Shown here in pieces: positions 1-11,690 of a stretch of 64,000 nucleotides of DNA. The translations under genes and the position numbers were made by a program. The notes under the pieces are model-generated. The model saw only the letters and a list, made by a program, of their open reading frames with translations, did no database searches and was not told the DNA's origin. Origin of the DNA: Cryptomeria japonica (taxonomy: Eukaryota; Streptophyta; Pinopsida; Cupressales; Cupressaceae); assembly GCF_030272615.1 (NCBI RefSeq), contig NC_081415.1, positions 371,261,667 through 371,325,666 of the forward strand, read 5' to 3'. Position 1 is the first letter of the stretch; each line of letters begins with the position of its first letter.

Positions 1-1258
1 CGGAGGAATTTGCATTTGATTTTGGTTGCTGAAGAGTTATAAATAAGAGCCTTGGGCTCTCATTTGAGACATCTTTGAAAATTGCATCGTTATGCTGCCG
101 GTTTGGCTACTGAAAATCTGAGCTTCGAAGTTGGCTTCCTAGCTAAGTCTCAGTTTCATACTTGCAAGATAGTAACTAGCTATGTCCTTGTGTTCCCATT
201 GCTGATTGGTGAATGAGTTGCAGATTATGGAGTGTTCTATGTTGGATTTGAGTGTTTCTGGTTGCTGGTCGCAGGACTGCTGAAAGTATATTTTGCTCAC
301 ACCTCTTAACTAGGCGACTCCATCATTCTAGGTACTGGCTCATCCTTCCTTCCTAGCCATGGCGATACAATGTGTGAGTTTTTAGCAGTTTTAAATGAGC
401 AATGAATTTACTAGATAAAATCGAACTTCCCAAGTATAGCATGGGTTTTTGCACTTGCATTGGGATGCATGCCAAATGAATAGTGGGTTGTTTGGGTTGT
501 AGTTTGGATGGGATGTTGTTGTTAGTGTTATATTGTGGGATTGGGATTGATTTGAATTGATTCGGGTGAAAAATGAGGGAGTTATGAGTATTTTGATGTT
601 TCCATAGGCTGTTGAATTGTACTTCCAGCCTGCAGATTAGTTGTAACAGAAAACTACAGTCTTGTTGTAGAAATCTGCAATTACTCTTCTCAGCTCATCT
701 CTATTTTGTAAGGTTGTTTCAGTAGTACTGATCATCCCTTCTTTCTGCTTCTATTTGTAATTCCCACTGCATAAGTGGAAGAGGCTGGCTTGCCACCTTC
801 TAAGTTTTGTAATTCAGTTTTTGCACTCAGTCCTTCCACTGAATAAGTGGTCGAGTGATAAGTTCAATACAATGGTCCTCCCACTGAAATATGCGGTAGA
901 GTGACAGCTTAATGTAATGTCCTCCCGCTGAAACACGCGGTAGAGTGAGTGAATTTCAGTTTCTTGTCATTTTTCCCTTGGTCGGTTTACCGCCAAGAGT
1001 TTGGTTTCTATCCTGCTGGATAAGCAGAAGGGGTTGGCTTGCCGCCCAGGCATTTGTAATTTCAGTTTGATTATTGTTGCTAACGATCCCCAGAACACCG
1101 TATGCTCTCACCCTCCCAGACTGGGCTCTCGGTGAACAAAAGGTGGAAGGGTTCCCTTTCAGTAGTTCAGTTTATTTCTCTAACCTTAACGGGTTGTGGT
1201 GATTGCTTGTGTCGCTTATTGTTAAAAAATCAAAAAAAAAAATTAATGGTATATTACA
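1..1258 (+). mobile_element. F1-family LTR, 3' part (Ty3/gypsy), cut by the window edge
   Basis: This stretch aligns by eye with the right two-thirds of the complete LTR at 7674-9585. It has a TATA box (TTATAAATAAGAG near 38-50), the same 'gagccttgggctctc' and 'ctgccgg' blocks, the hairpin-rich R/U5 region (760-1030), and the terminal block ending ATATTACA at 1258. No tRNA primer site follows the end (the next bases are GCACG), so it is a 3' LTR whose internal part lies left of the window, or a solo LTR. The target duplication cannot be tested because the left end is missing. Confidence 0.85.
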
Positions 1259-2969
1259 GCACGATAGTATCGAGCACCGTAAGTAAATTCGGTGCATAAC
1301 TAATAATGGTTGACAACGTATAGTGAAGCGCTATGGCTACGTAGGGTCGTGACCCTACGTGGCATGATGCCACATAGGGGTCATGCCTCTACGTAGACTT
1401 AACCCTTCACCGATATACATACGATATCGATGCTTGCAGAAAACGATAATCAATAACAGTGGCAATTACGTTTACAGCAAGCAATCGATAATAAATCAGT
1501 TATTCTTTGACAGAATCAAATATATATATCAGATATACATTGAAAGAAAAGACTATTGTTTTCTCTATCTCTGATCTATATTCCTTAACAACAAATGTGA
1601 GTTTACAAAAACCCTAGAATTAGATTCATTAGAGAAAAGTTTATGTGAAGATTAGAAAGAGTCTAGATGGAGATAACAAACAAAATGTATAGAATTAGAT
1701 AGGTTGTCAAGAGAAACTAAGAGAAAGCTGAAAACATTGATATTATAGTAATATTGAGTGTAATAACATCAGGGCACATCATTGGTTTAGTATACGAAAG
1801 AATATCTTAAAAATCTTGGGTGAGCAAGTGTGCAGTGGCAATTTCTATCTGAGGAATGTGGGCAGCCATATTTCTTCCATCCAGTTGTTAAAGGTTCCAA
1901 CTGTATCCCAAACCCTCCCCTTCTTATTATGCACAAGGAATAGTGTTTCATTTCTACCAAACGGAAATAAACTGTTGTAATTGTCCTTTCTGCGGCCAAT
2001 TGTTTATTACATCAGATGACCCCAACAAGCTATCTTTTTTGTTTTTTCATTGCTAAGGAGTTGTTCAATGGTAGTTGGCATAACCTGTTTAACAGACTCT
2101 ATTCAATTCGGGAGGCAATGGTAGCTCTACATTAGGATATGATTATAATTTGCTTTCTTGTTGAAGCAATTTTGAATTGCCCTTTTGGTTATCTCTCAAA
2201 TATTGACCATTACTAACCAGCAGATTTATGCATCTTTACTTTGCAGCTTTCTCTTTTCCTTTAGCTCATAGAGAGTCCTTGCAGTCTGACATTAATGTTT
2301 GCAAGAGTAATGAGGATACAGGTGTCTTTGGATTTCATGTAATTGGAAAAAGAAGGCTCCAAAATAACAATTTAAATTCTTCAAATAAAAACTTTCTATA
2401 AGATTGTATTCATTGTCATTGATACAAGTAGTGCCAACATCTTGATCCAATGCATCTACACTACCACTATGATATTCTTTGTCCGTCATGCTTTTCAAAG
2501 CAACAAAGCAGGAAGATAGAGTTTACATGATGAAAATAAGTGTTGATGTCAATGTCAATGTATTGACCTGACTCCAGGATCCTTTTAAGTCTGATCAAAC
2601 ATTGTAACCTGGATTATATCATATATCCAGGAAATTCAGCAGCTATGAGAGCAGAACCACCCATGCTGGCTTCATGATGGCAGTAGAAAAAATATTTATA
2701 GTTTCGGGTTTGCCTTAACCTGTGAAAATAAGAACTATGTAATTGGTGTGAATCTAAAGTTCAATTGGACGTATTACAATGAAACATACATAGGGAGAGT
2801 CTGATTGGGCCACCCAGGAATATTTTAAACATCAAAAGTTTGTAAGAATTTCAAGCCATAGACACTAATTAATAGAGTTTAGTTTGATGAGCCAATAAAA
2901 TGGCAGAAACATCAGTCAAATCCATTAATGTTCTGTTGGTGTGAAAATAACACAAAAGGAAACTAATAC
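1259..2969. other. No gene recognised; hairpin cluster at its left end
   Basis: AT-rich, low-copy-looking DNA between the F1 LTR and the heme oxygenase exon. A compact set of inverted repeats lies at 1337-1397. I looked on the minus strand for the next heme oxygenase exon (the conserved downstream KW-containing segment) and did not find it. The rest shows no domain I can name and may be intron. Confidence 0.5.
1337..1397. repeat. Cluster of perfect hairpins around CTACGTAG
   Basis: ACGTAGGGTC (1339-1348) is followed after 2 bp by its exact complement (1351-1360). GTGGCATGATGCCAC (1360-1374) is a perfect odd-centre palindrome. CTACGTAG occurs at both edges (1337-1344 and 1389-1396). Such dense nested palindromes suggest the end of a small DNA transposon or a structured RNA segment. 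I cannot assign a family. Confidence 0.6.
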
Positions 2970-3193
2970 CTGTCTGCCAATGTTCTGACCTCCAGTAATA
3001 TGTGCAAAGTGTATGTTGTAAAAGTGGCATATAAATGATGGTGGATTTTTCTCTGCAAGTTCTTCTAAGTACTGCGAGTAACTTCTTCCTGAAGAACTTG
3101 GCTCTGGAATCTTAGAACCTTGCTGCACAAACCACTCCAAATCTTTTGTAAGCTTTTCTGATCTTTCCAGACCTGTATTCCTGAACGCGGCAT
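2970..3193 (-). CDS. HO1: Heme oxygenase (HO1-type), one internal exon
   Basis: The minus-strand translation starts AAFRNTGLERSEKLTKDLEW and continues with IPEPSSSG, SYSQYLEELAEK, FICHFYNIHFAH and TGGQNIGRQ. These blocks match the central part of plant plastid heme oxygenases, which split heme to biliverdin IX-alpha, CO and iron for phytochrome chromophore synthesis. The C-H-F-Y-N run and following T-G-G belong to the helix over the heme. The 224-bp frame has no stop. Splice signals fit: CAG acceptor at 3196-3194 and GT donor at 2969-2968 (CAG/GTATTAG). Reading past the donor runs into unrelated residues and a stop, as in an intron. The proximal-histidine exon and the C-terminal exons are not visible, so this is either one exon of a gene with long introns or a captured fragment. 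The nearest transposon boundary is at 4997. Confidence 0.85.
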
Positions 3194-4996
3194 CTGCTTT
3201 CAAAAACAATAGGAAATCAAGATCTAATATTCTGTGGGCTATAGCTCCTTTTCTTTAATTTTCTTTAAATTGCTATATACTCTTCCCCATTGCCATACAT
3301 GTAATTAAATGAGAACTGACATAAATCATTCTGAACTCCATTAGTACTAGAGTTACTGTGCCTGAAGTTTATTTGAAATCAGTTATCTCAAATGGTGAGT
3401 CATTTTAGGGTTTGTCCAATCACATGGCTCCTTGAGAAATTTAATTAGAAAACTCAAAAATTTGTTGCAAACCGAAGTTGCAGATTATTTGTCAATGCTG
3501 CTTGTTTGTAAATGAATTTTACCTTATTCTTGTTTAGTCGACACTATCCTTCACAATGGTTAAATTACTAATTTGCTATAAAATAATACCAAAATCACTA
3601 AAATTTTCATGTAGATGAAAAAATCCCACCTTCTCAAACAAAAGAGGACAGTCCCACAATTCAAAGGCATTCACTAAACAACTCATATAAACAAATTTCA
3701 TTATAATGTTGGTTTTTCTTGTTTAGTCGACACCATCCTTCACAATGGTTAAATTTAGTAACATGCTATAAAATAATACCAAAGTCACTAAAATTTTCAT
3801 GTAGATGAAAAAATCCCACCTTCCTCAAACCAAAGAGGACAGTCCCACAATTCAAAAGCATTCACTAAGCAACTCATATAAACAAATTTCAAATCCAAGA
3901 AACCAATATTTTAATTCCCACCGTAAAGCTAATTTATGTTCTTATTACCTTTGACCACATATACTCCAAGCTCAATCATGGACAGGCATGTTTGCTCAAA
4001 GTAATCTCTCTTAGTCAAGTGTATTCATTAGATAGTATAAATACTTTATCAGACAAGGAATCACGCACACCTAATATTGGAATGTTCAACCATTACCTTG
4101 TGTGCTTGTGCACCAAAAGGTCAACTGCCACCAAAAACGGTCATGGTAAACCATCCATGTAACTAACCCTCAATATAAACATATAAATTTATACCACTTT
4201 TTTATTTTAAAAACTCTTAGACTCGGTCTCTCTTACTTTCCATAACAGCATTAGCATAAATGAAAAACCTTTGTACTTTTTCTCACAATTAAAGCACAAA
4301 AGGTATCTCTATATCACTCTTATATATGTGTATTGCTATCTCATTTATGATTAATGAAGGATCTATCTACTATACTATCTTTGTGTTTATCTATGAATAT
4401 GCATCTGAATCCTTTTGCTTGGTTAGTAACTTAGTGCTTCACTAATTTCATGTCTAATTTTGAACTCAGAATCTCTCAGTTCTTGAGTTTTCCTTAATGC
4501 AATATAGCACTGGCAGCAAAGCATCTTGAACATCAACTTGTACGAGGTTTCAATAGAACAATTTTATACCAAACAAACAAAGACAAAGACAGCCAATTTG
4601 TAAGTATCATATCCTTATATATCTCACAAATTATTTAATTACTCATTTAACACATCATCAAGTCAATAATCATAGCATTAACTTCATAAATATTAAATCC
4701 CAAAATTACAATTTAGGATTTAAGTGCTTAATCCAAGTAAAAGCATATATATATTTGAAGTACATTATTACATTGATGACTTTCCTGCCATGTGAATATC
4801 AATAACAAATAAATGAATAACAATTTTCAATAAATACAACTTCAAACAATTGTCTTGGGTCGCCATCAACCCACAAGGTCATCTGCAAGTTGGGGAGGGG
4901 AATATGGTCCAAGCGCTTTTCCGCCCAACACAAAGCAATGCTTCCCCTGAGTTCTTCATGACACAAAGAACCACCGACCCTGCATGAAGAGCCTAG
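3194..4996. other. Probable intron or intergenic DNA upstream of the heme oxygenase exon
   Basis: No open frame of note. It holds the 172-bp direct duplication at 3529-3891. I scanned the minus strand for the preceding heme oxygenase exon and did not recognise one. It ends at CTACC (4997-5001), the left target duplication of the F3 solo LTR. Confidence 0.45.
3529..3891. repeat. Direct duplication of about 172 bp (offset 189 bp)
   Basis: Copy 1 (3529-3700) and copy 2 (3718-3891) both begin CTTGTTTAGTCGACAC, share the segments with AAATCCCACCTTC and GAGGACAGTCCCACAA, and end ACAAATTTCA. They differ at only a few positions, which points to a fairly recent local duplication. Confidence 0.9.
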
Positions 4997-5785
4997 CTAC
5001 CTATTGTGACGTTATTACACATCACCCCATTACAAATGGGGGCCCCATCTTTTTTCTGAATAAACCAAGTCTTTTGTGGTCAATGTCATCTCCTGACCCT
5101 AAGGAATGAGTTGTAAGGTCTTGTCGGTCTCGATTTTGATCTTTGAAAGTAATGAAATGACTAAGTAGGAGTGGATTCTTAAGGAATATATAGCCTAGAC
5201 AAGATACGGTCTTAATATTATCATCAAGTCAAGAATTAGGGTTTTGATGTATTGAGAAATGCATTGTGCTTATTGCTTTATCCTTCGAACTTTGCATTTT
5301 GCTGACTATGAACTTGATTAATACTTTTACTTCACAATGTTTCCTTGTCTTTTTAAGGTGCATTGCGGGGAGCAAGACTTTGGATGCTGAGAAGAGGACA
5401 TCGTTGAGTAGATGATATCATCGTCCAAGGAAGAGATTGCAATGATAAAACAAAGAATGCATAGGCACGGGAATGGAATGATGGATATTTGGCTAAGTGT
5501 CAAGATAACCTTGAGAACTAATATGAAGAAATGAAAGAGAAACAACCAAAATTTGGCTGTTTGGAAAAATTCCTCCACAAAGGTGAAAATGTGCTCCAGA
5601 TCAAGCAATTCAGTTTTGATGAGTTTTGGCCAAGTCTGGAAGCAAGCATTGTCTATTTTAGGATTTTTATCCTTCAGACTTAGAAAATAAATCAGTAAAT
5701 TGGGGCATAGTGAAATTCAAGCTAAGAGTTGAAAAGGAAATCTTTCAAGGAAGCTACCAGTGAAATTTGAGTGTTTTCCTGAGAA

Positions 5786-5927
5786 ATTACTATTTTTAGT
5801 AAGTTTCACTGTGGCCCCAAATTGGCCTAATTTTGAGTTTGGACAAACTTACTATTTTTAGTAAGTTTCATTGTCACCCCATTTGCCCTAATTTGGTGTT
5901 TGGAAGAACTTACTATTTTTAGTAAAT
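5786..5927 (+). repeat. Three 60-bp tandem units, each with a MEF2-type palindrome
   Basis: The core TTACTATTTTTAGTAA recurs at 5786-5804, 5847-5866 and 5908-5927, about 60 bp apart. Between them lie similar spacers (CCCCAAATTGGCCTAATTTTG and a related 'CCCC..TTGCCCTAATTTGG'). It sits in the U3 of the F3 solo LTR. The palindrome is the same one found in F1 and F2 LTRs. Confidence 0.85.
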
Positions 5928-6059
5928 CTATTTTTGGAAAGTCTATTCTTAGCAACAGGTGAAGCATTGGCTGCAGAAAGATCCTGAGCATCCAGTTCTA
6001 AATCTAGAAAAGCGAATAAGCAAGTAGGTGATCAAATTCTAACTAAAGTTTGGAAATCC

Positions 6060-6650
6060 TCCTCGGAAAGACTAAGCATGACAAAATCTATTCTTGGGCA
6101 CAATTCCCAAGAAGAGGAATTTTCCCAAAATTAAAAAATCCTTCTCTGCCACTTCAATGCACTAGGAAGACCTCCTTGGGCACAAATTCCAAGGAGAGGA
6201 GGAATTTTCCAAAAATCCTTCTCTGCCACTCCAATGCGCCAGGAAAGACCTCCTTGGGTGCAAATTCCGAGAGGAGAAATTTTCCAAAAATCCTTCTCTG
6301 TCACTCCAATGCGCCAGGAAGACCTCCTTGGGCACAAATTCCAAGGAGAAAAGGAATTTTCCAAAAATCCTTCTTTGAGGAATTTTCCAAAAATCCAAAA
6401 AATTCTTCTGAGGAATTATCCAAAAATCCTTCTTTGAGGAATTTTCTAAAAATCCAAAAATCCTTCTCTAAGGAATTTTCCAAAAATCCTCCTTTGAGGA
6501 ATTTTCCAAAAATCCAAAAATCCTTCTTTGAAGAATTTTCCAAAATTCCAAAAATCCTTCTCTGCCACTCCAATGCGCGATGAAGACCTCCTTGGGCGTA
6601 AATTCCAAGGAGAGAAGGAATTTTCCAAAAAATCCAAAAATCCTTCTCTA
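6060..6650. repeat. Minisatellite of TTCCAAAAATCC and CACTCCAATGCGCCAGG units
   Basis: About 600 bp of imperfect tandem repeats. The left half has units of roughly 65-70 bp (CTCTGCCACTCCAATGCGCC ... CCTCCTTGGGC ... AATTTTCC). The right half has shorter units of about 30-45 bp (GAGGAATTTTCCAAAAATCC). It stays open in several frames on both strands only because the unit lacks stops, so the long frames here (for example 6050-6583 +) are not evidence of a gene. It lies in U3 of the F3 solo LTR. Confidence 0.9.
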
Positions 6651-7668
6651 GGTCCAAAATTCACCCAAGCATGCCAGGAGTCTTGGAAAGTGTGAAAACA
6701 ACTAAGTATTGGAAATTTCCTCCTCTGGACTCCAAAGGCTAAGTCTTGGAAATGGCAAAAATGCCTAGGAATTTGAAAAATCATCCATGCCATCTCATGT
6801 GCACCCAAGCATTCTCAAGGCATGGAAACTCAAAAATTTGACTAAGTATGGAGAGATTCCTTCTCCAAGCTCCAAATGCGCCCATCTCCAAAATGTCAAA
6901 AAATAATAAAACATCAAAGATTCATCTCTCCAGTTCAAGGGCATCATTACAAGGAAGTTCAAAAAACATAAAGGAATTCCAGTTCCTGCCAGTTCAAAGA
7001 CCTCAAGATTCGAGCAAGTACAAATGACAAGAATTTACAACTACCTCAAATCTCCTCCGGAAATCTAGGATCCCAGTCAGGAAAGAACAAGGAGCAAAAA
7101 TTCCAGTTCCAAACGTCGAGGAGGACATTCACACTCCAAACATCTAGTTCAAGGCATTCAAGGTTCAAGACCTCAAAGATCAAAATTCAAGTGCAAATGT
7201 AGAAGGAAGAATTTACTTCAGAAATCCAAAATCAAAAGTCAGAAGGAAAAGACTCAAGGAATGGAAGTCATCAACAAGGAAAGATATTCCAAGAAGATGA
7301 ATTCTTGAACCCAAGTACGTGGAAAGGACAAAATGATCAAGGATAATTTCAGAAGAGTTGATCAAAGTTAGAACCTTGGTCCAGATGATGCAATTTGGGA
7401 ATATACTCCATCACAATCAATCAAAATGGAATATTCTTTGTGATGAGTTACCAGGTCCACGTGGCATCCAACATTCTGAGGTGGCGCCCCATCACCTTCT
7501 TCGGCCAATCACATCTTTCCAAACCGTCATGACCAAATTCATTGCATTTGCCGCTAAGGAGAGGGATAGTGGGTGTGCTATTCTAAGTAATGATCGATTA
7601 AATGCTTAGTGGGCGTGCTATTCTAAGTGATGGGCTATTTAATGCATAGTGCTCGCCTCATTTGGAGT
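6651..7668 (+). other. Rest of the F3 U3 left of the nested element
   Basis: Degenerate short repeats (CTCAAG, TTCAAG, CCAAATGC) continue to about 7330. From about 7440 the sequence (GTTACCAGGTCC, TGAGGTGGCGCC, GGCCAATCA) aligns with the reversed F3 copy near 32500. This supports it being LTR rather than genic. No protein recognised. Confidence 0.6.
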
Positions 7669-7673
7669 GATGG

Positions 7674-9585
7674 TGTAATGTCCCCTTCTCGTTGATGTAC
7701 TTCCAGTGGTCCATTGGCCTATTCTTGAGACCCGTAGGCTATGTGGAATGAAGAATGAGGGTCAAACATCAATGAGGCGAGAAGTTACTATTTTTAGTAA
7801 ATCAGGGCTTGGCTATTTTGGTGATATTGTCCTATTGTGCTCTCCATGCTCTGTCACTGGGTGCGAAGATCATGCTTTTCGGAGTAGTAGTTCATGACTG
7901 ACTATTTTTAGTAAGTGGCAATATGCAATGTTTCTATTTTTGGTAGTGGATAGGGTCTTGATCCTACAGCAGTTCAGTGGTCTTCCTTGCTAAGCTTCAT
8001 CCTAGTTTTGTTAATAATCAGTATTGGAGTCATAAGTGATGTAATTAAATATTATTTCCTTATCCTAAGGTTTAATATTTAATTAATTTGATCATTTTTA
8101 CTACTAATTAATGACTTTGGAAATTGCGCATAATGTCTCCTAAGTGCTAGGCGAATTGTTTATGTCTGGAAAGGGATGCCAATATTAAAATGGGAGATGT
8201 TATTTTATTCAACAAAAGTACTTGCTAAGTCAAATCGTGGTCTTTGCTTGCTTAGCGTGGTTTTGGACTTAAAGTATGGTGCCATCCTTGGGTAAATGAA
8301 ATGCAAATGGGAAAGTTGAATTTGGGCGCATTTGTGAGCATTTGCATTTGGTGGAGTTAGAAGTTATAAATAACAGCCTTGGGCTATCATTCTGGTTATC
8401 TTATGAATTTGCATTGTTATGCTGCCGGATTGGCGATTGAAAAATCTGAGCTTCGAAGTGTGGCTTCCTAGCTAAGTCTCAATTTCGTACTCAGAAGATA
8501 GTACCTAGCTGTGTCCTTGTATTTCCAGTGTTGTTGGTGAGTGAGTTTGTAGATTGTGGAGTGTTTTGTGTGGGATTGGAGTGTTTCTAGGTTGCTGGTC
8601 GCGGAGCTGCTGAAACTATATTTTGCTCATACCTCTTGGCCAAGCGATTCCATCATTCTGGGTACCAGCTCATCCATCTTTCCTGCCACTGGTGATTCAT
8701 CTTGTAAGTTTTTAGCACCTTGCATTGAGTGTGGAATTTTATAATGCAAATCGAAATTCTCTAGTCAGGCGTTGGGTTTAGGGAGTGCATTGGGATGCGT
8801 GCTAAATAAATGAGAGTGTTTTGATAGCTTCCTTTGGGTTTGTTTTCATTGTTGCTAGTATAGTATTGGTTTAGAACTGATTTGGGGTGAATTGGGTGAG
8901 TAATGAAAGAGTTATGAGTGTTTTAGTGAGTTCATAGGCTACTGGTTTTACATTTCCAGCTTGCAAATTTGATGTTAGCAGAATTTCATGCTATTTATTT
9001 TGGATGTTCAGCATTGCTCTTCTACTCTCACTCTCTCTGATATTGTAAGGTTAAGTAGTAGTACTACTAACCATTCTGGCTTGTAAACTCTCATCCCGTA
9101 GAAAAGTGGAAGAGGCTGGCTTGCCGCCTATTTCAATTAAATTGTAATTCAGTCCTCCCGTTGCATAAGCGATCGACTGATGATTGGTTATAATGGTCCT
9201 CCCGCTGCATAAGCGGTCGAGTTGAGTTTATTTGTAATTCAGTCCTCCCGCTGAAATACCGCGATTGAGTGATTTGTGTCTGCTGTATGTTTCTCTTGGC
9301 TGGTTCACCACCAAGTTTCTTGCTTTCCCGCTGGATAAGTGGAAAAGGCTGGCTTGCCGCCCATTATTGTATTCATTTCATCTTTTCAGCAGATTTGAGA
9401 TCTTATGATCCCCTATTCACCGTATGCTCTCAACTTCCCATGTTGGGCACTTGGTGATCAGAAAGTGGAAGGGTTGCAATTTTCAGCAAGCTTTGAGTTT
9501 ATGTTTTCTAACCTTAACGGGTTATCTGTTGGTTGATGATTATTATTTGTCCTAAAAACAAAACAAAAATATCTGGGATATTACA
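7674..9585 (+). mobile_element. 5' LTR of the F1 gypsy element
   Basis: Begins TGTAATGTCCCC and ends GGGATATTACA, an imperfect terminal inverted repeat of about 11 bp, longer than the usual TG/CA. MEF2-type sites lie at 7788-7797 and 7902-7911. The TATA box is TTATAAATAA at about 8364. R/U5 (9090-9380) contains the CCGCT/AGCGG hairpins. Internal TTAATTAA-rich sequence lies at 8040-8110. Confidence 0.95.
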
Positions 9586-9586
9586 G

Positions 9587-9598
9587 TGGTATCAGAGC
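9587..9598 (+). promoter_or_regulatory. Primer binding site for initiator-Met tRNA
   Basis: TGGTATCAGAGC begins one base after the 5' LTR. It is the standard complement of the plant initiator methionine tRNA 3' end used to prime minus-strand synthesis. Confidence 0.95.
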
Positions 9599-9626
9599 TG
9601 GTCTTCCTGCTAGCCTGTGAGTTTCA

Positions 9627-11035
9627 ATGGGTTCAGAATTCTCCATGAGTGACAGAGACGTCAGATACTACAACCGAGAATAGAAGAGACAACGGTTTCA
9701 GATTCCGGTAGTGCCGAAAGAGGATACATTTTCAGAAGTACTGAGAAACAGAGGGAAGGAATTGGATTCTTCAGACTCAGTGGATTCAATGGCAAACAAG
9801 GCTACAAAACAAAATGAGGCACCTGATAAGAAGGCTGAGAGACAATTTAATGCCATGATGGACATGATGTCTCTACTACTGGCCAAACTTAACCAGAACG
9901 TTGTTGGGACCCCTAACCAACCCAACAATGGACCGGAAGCCAGCACTTCTAATTCTCCTGTAGGCAATGGAAATGGGAGTAACAACGGGAGAAATAGTGG
10001 AGGTTCAGCCCCAAGACCTCTACAACCTGAATTTCTGCCAAGAGAAGTACAGCAAGCTATAACTGCGATACCTACAGCTAATGAAATAAGAAACAGTTAC
10101 ATGGAATATGCTTCTCTCCCTAGTGAGATCCGAGATATCATCACTTTGGATCTGTTTATGAATTAGAAAATGAAGAAAGGAAGGAGGAATGACAATAGAT
10201 TTGCTGCCCCAAGAGATTATTAGCAAGCTCTTGGAAGAGTGACCTTAGCACACTTTGATGGAAGCTCTAAGAGCACAGCTAGAGCATGGGTGCAGAAGTT
10301 GGACAATTACTTGTCCTTGAGGCCTATGCCGGAAGAAGATGCCATCAAGTTTGCTACCTTGCACTTGGATGGAGTGGCCCACAAATGGTGGTACCATGGG
10401 TTGGTCACAACTTAATCACCACCTATGCTGATTTCACCAACAAGCTGATTGATAGATTTGACACCAAGGATCCAGAGGTGAAATTTAGAGAACTTGCTCA
10501 ACTCAAACAACAAGGTTTGTTAGACACTTACGTAACTGAATTCCAAAATCTATCAGTTATGGTAAGTAGCATCTCGGAGAAGCGGTTAGTTGTCCTTTTC
10601 ACTAAAGGACTTGAGGAACCTTTGAAAGGTTGGGTTAAAGCATTTGATCCGCCCACTTTGGCAGAAGCTATTAAGAAATCTCGAAGCATGGAGTTGGCTG
10701 CCCCAGGGAATAAAATTCAGTCCAAGCCTTTTCCTTTCAGAAAGGATAAGAAGAAGTTCACAAATCAAACCAAGAGGTTCCCTTCACGAATGGATGATAA
10801 GCTCTGTCAAGAGCTCCGAAGGAAGAATCTTTGTTATTCTTGCAAAGAACCTTGGGCCCCAAGACATAAGTGTCATGGAAAGGGCAATTTGCATCAGATG
10901 GAGTGCTATTCTGCGGATGGATCACATTCTGAAATTTCAAAACAGCAAACTGAAGTTGAGGACAATGAGTATGAAGAGGCTCCTGAAGGGTCTGAAATTG
11001 GGTCAAAAGATAGAGGAGTGGTTGCTCAACTCTAG
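9627..11035 (+). pseudogene. Gypsy gag (capsid and zinc knuckle), broken
   Basis: ATG at 9627 (in frame with a second ATG at 9645) starts gag 28 bp after the primer site. The retrotransposon gag domain lies at about 10230-10700, with blocks RAWVQKLDNYL and FRELAQLKQQG. A zinc knuckle follows (CYSCKEPWAPRHKC, CX2CX7HXC, near 10831-10872). Gag packages the RNA into particles. In frame are TAG at 9681, 10164 and 10221 and TAA at 10413; a frameshift near 10400-10430 moves the reading from frame 3 to frame 2, and TAG at 11033 ends the knuckle segment. The region between about 9900 and 10010 encodes an Asn/Gly/Ser-rich linker. Confidence 0.9.
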
Positions 11036-11041
11036 AGCATT

Positions 11042-11690
11042 CACAAGAATGAGTCCTTTAGAGTTCGGGGTGTGATTGGAGAGCATCGTGTCATTGCTCT
11101 CATTGACACAGGAGAGACACACAACTTCATTGATGAAAGGATTGTTGCTAAGACGGGACTAGTGGCAGAGGAAGTTGAGGGCTTCAAAGTCATGGTAGCA
11201 GATGGCTCCACTATATCCTACAACCGGATGATTTCCAACATGTCTCTGAAGTTGGGAAATCATGAAATCAAAGATGATTTCTTTGTGGTTAGCATTGGTG
11301 GGACTGATGATGCAATCCTCAGGATTCAATGGCTGAGATCTCTTGGTGAGATCACACTAAACTTGCAAACCATGGAGCTGAAATTCATGTTTGAGGGGAA
11401 GAAGGTAGTATTGAGAGGAATGTCGCATGGTGGACTTAAAGTTGTATCTTTGAAAAGGATGGAAAGGCTGATCCGCCATAACCAGGTGGAGTGGGCAGCA
11501 GAGTGTTTGATAATGCCTTCAAATCCATTAGTAGGTAAGGGCAGCTATTCCACAGACATTCAAGCAACGATCACGAATAGAAGTAAGGTCATGGTCATGC
11601 CCTCAAAACCACTAAAAGAAAATCGGAACTATCCTGAAGACATTCAAGCCTTGATAACCAAGAGAAGTAAGGTGTTTGAAAACCCACCTC
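11042..11690 (+). pseudogene. Gypsy aspartic protease domain
   Basis: Same frame as the gag C-terminus, after the TAG at 11033. The active site reads ALIDTGETHNFID, with the catalytic DTG at 11105-11113, so the triad is intact. Downstream sequence (KVMVADGSTI, LGNHEIKDDFFVV) fits retropepsins of plant gypsy elements, which cut the polyprotein in the particle. A frameshift at about 11680-11695 separates it from reverse transcriptase. The segment just before it contains a repeated 'IQA.ITKRSKV.VMPS.PL' motif (about 11510-11670). Confidence 0.9.

Noticed and set aside
2292-2498. Minus-strand frame downstream of the heme oxygenase exon as a possible next exon
   Set aside because: The translation shows none of the conserved C-terminal heme oxygenase residues and there is no matching splice phase.
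6050-6808. Long overlapping frames on both strands (up to 177 codons) in 6050-6808
   Set aside because: They are translations of a minisatellite whose unit has no stops; the peptides just repeat the unit and change with the frame.
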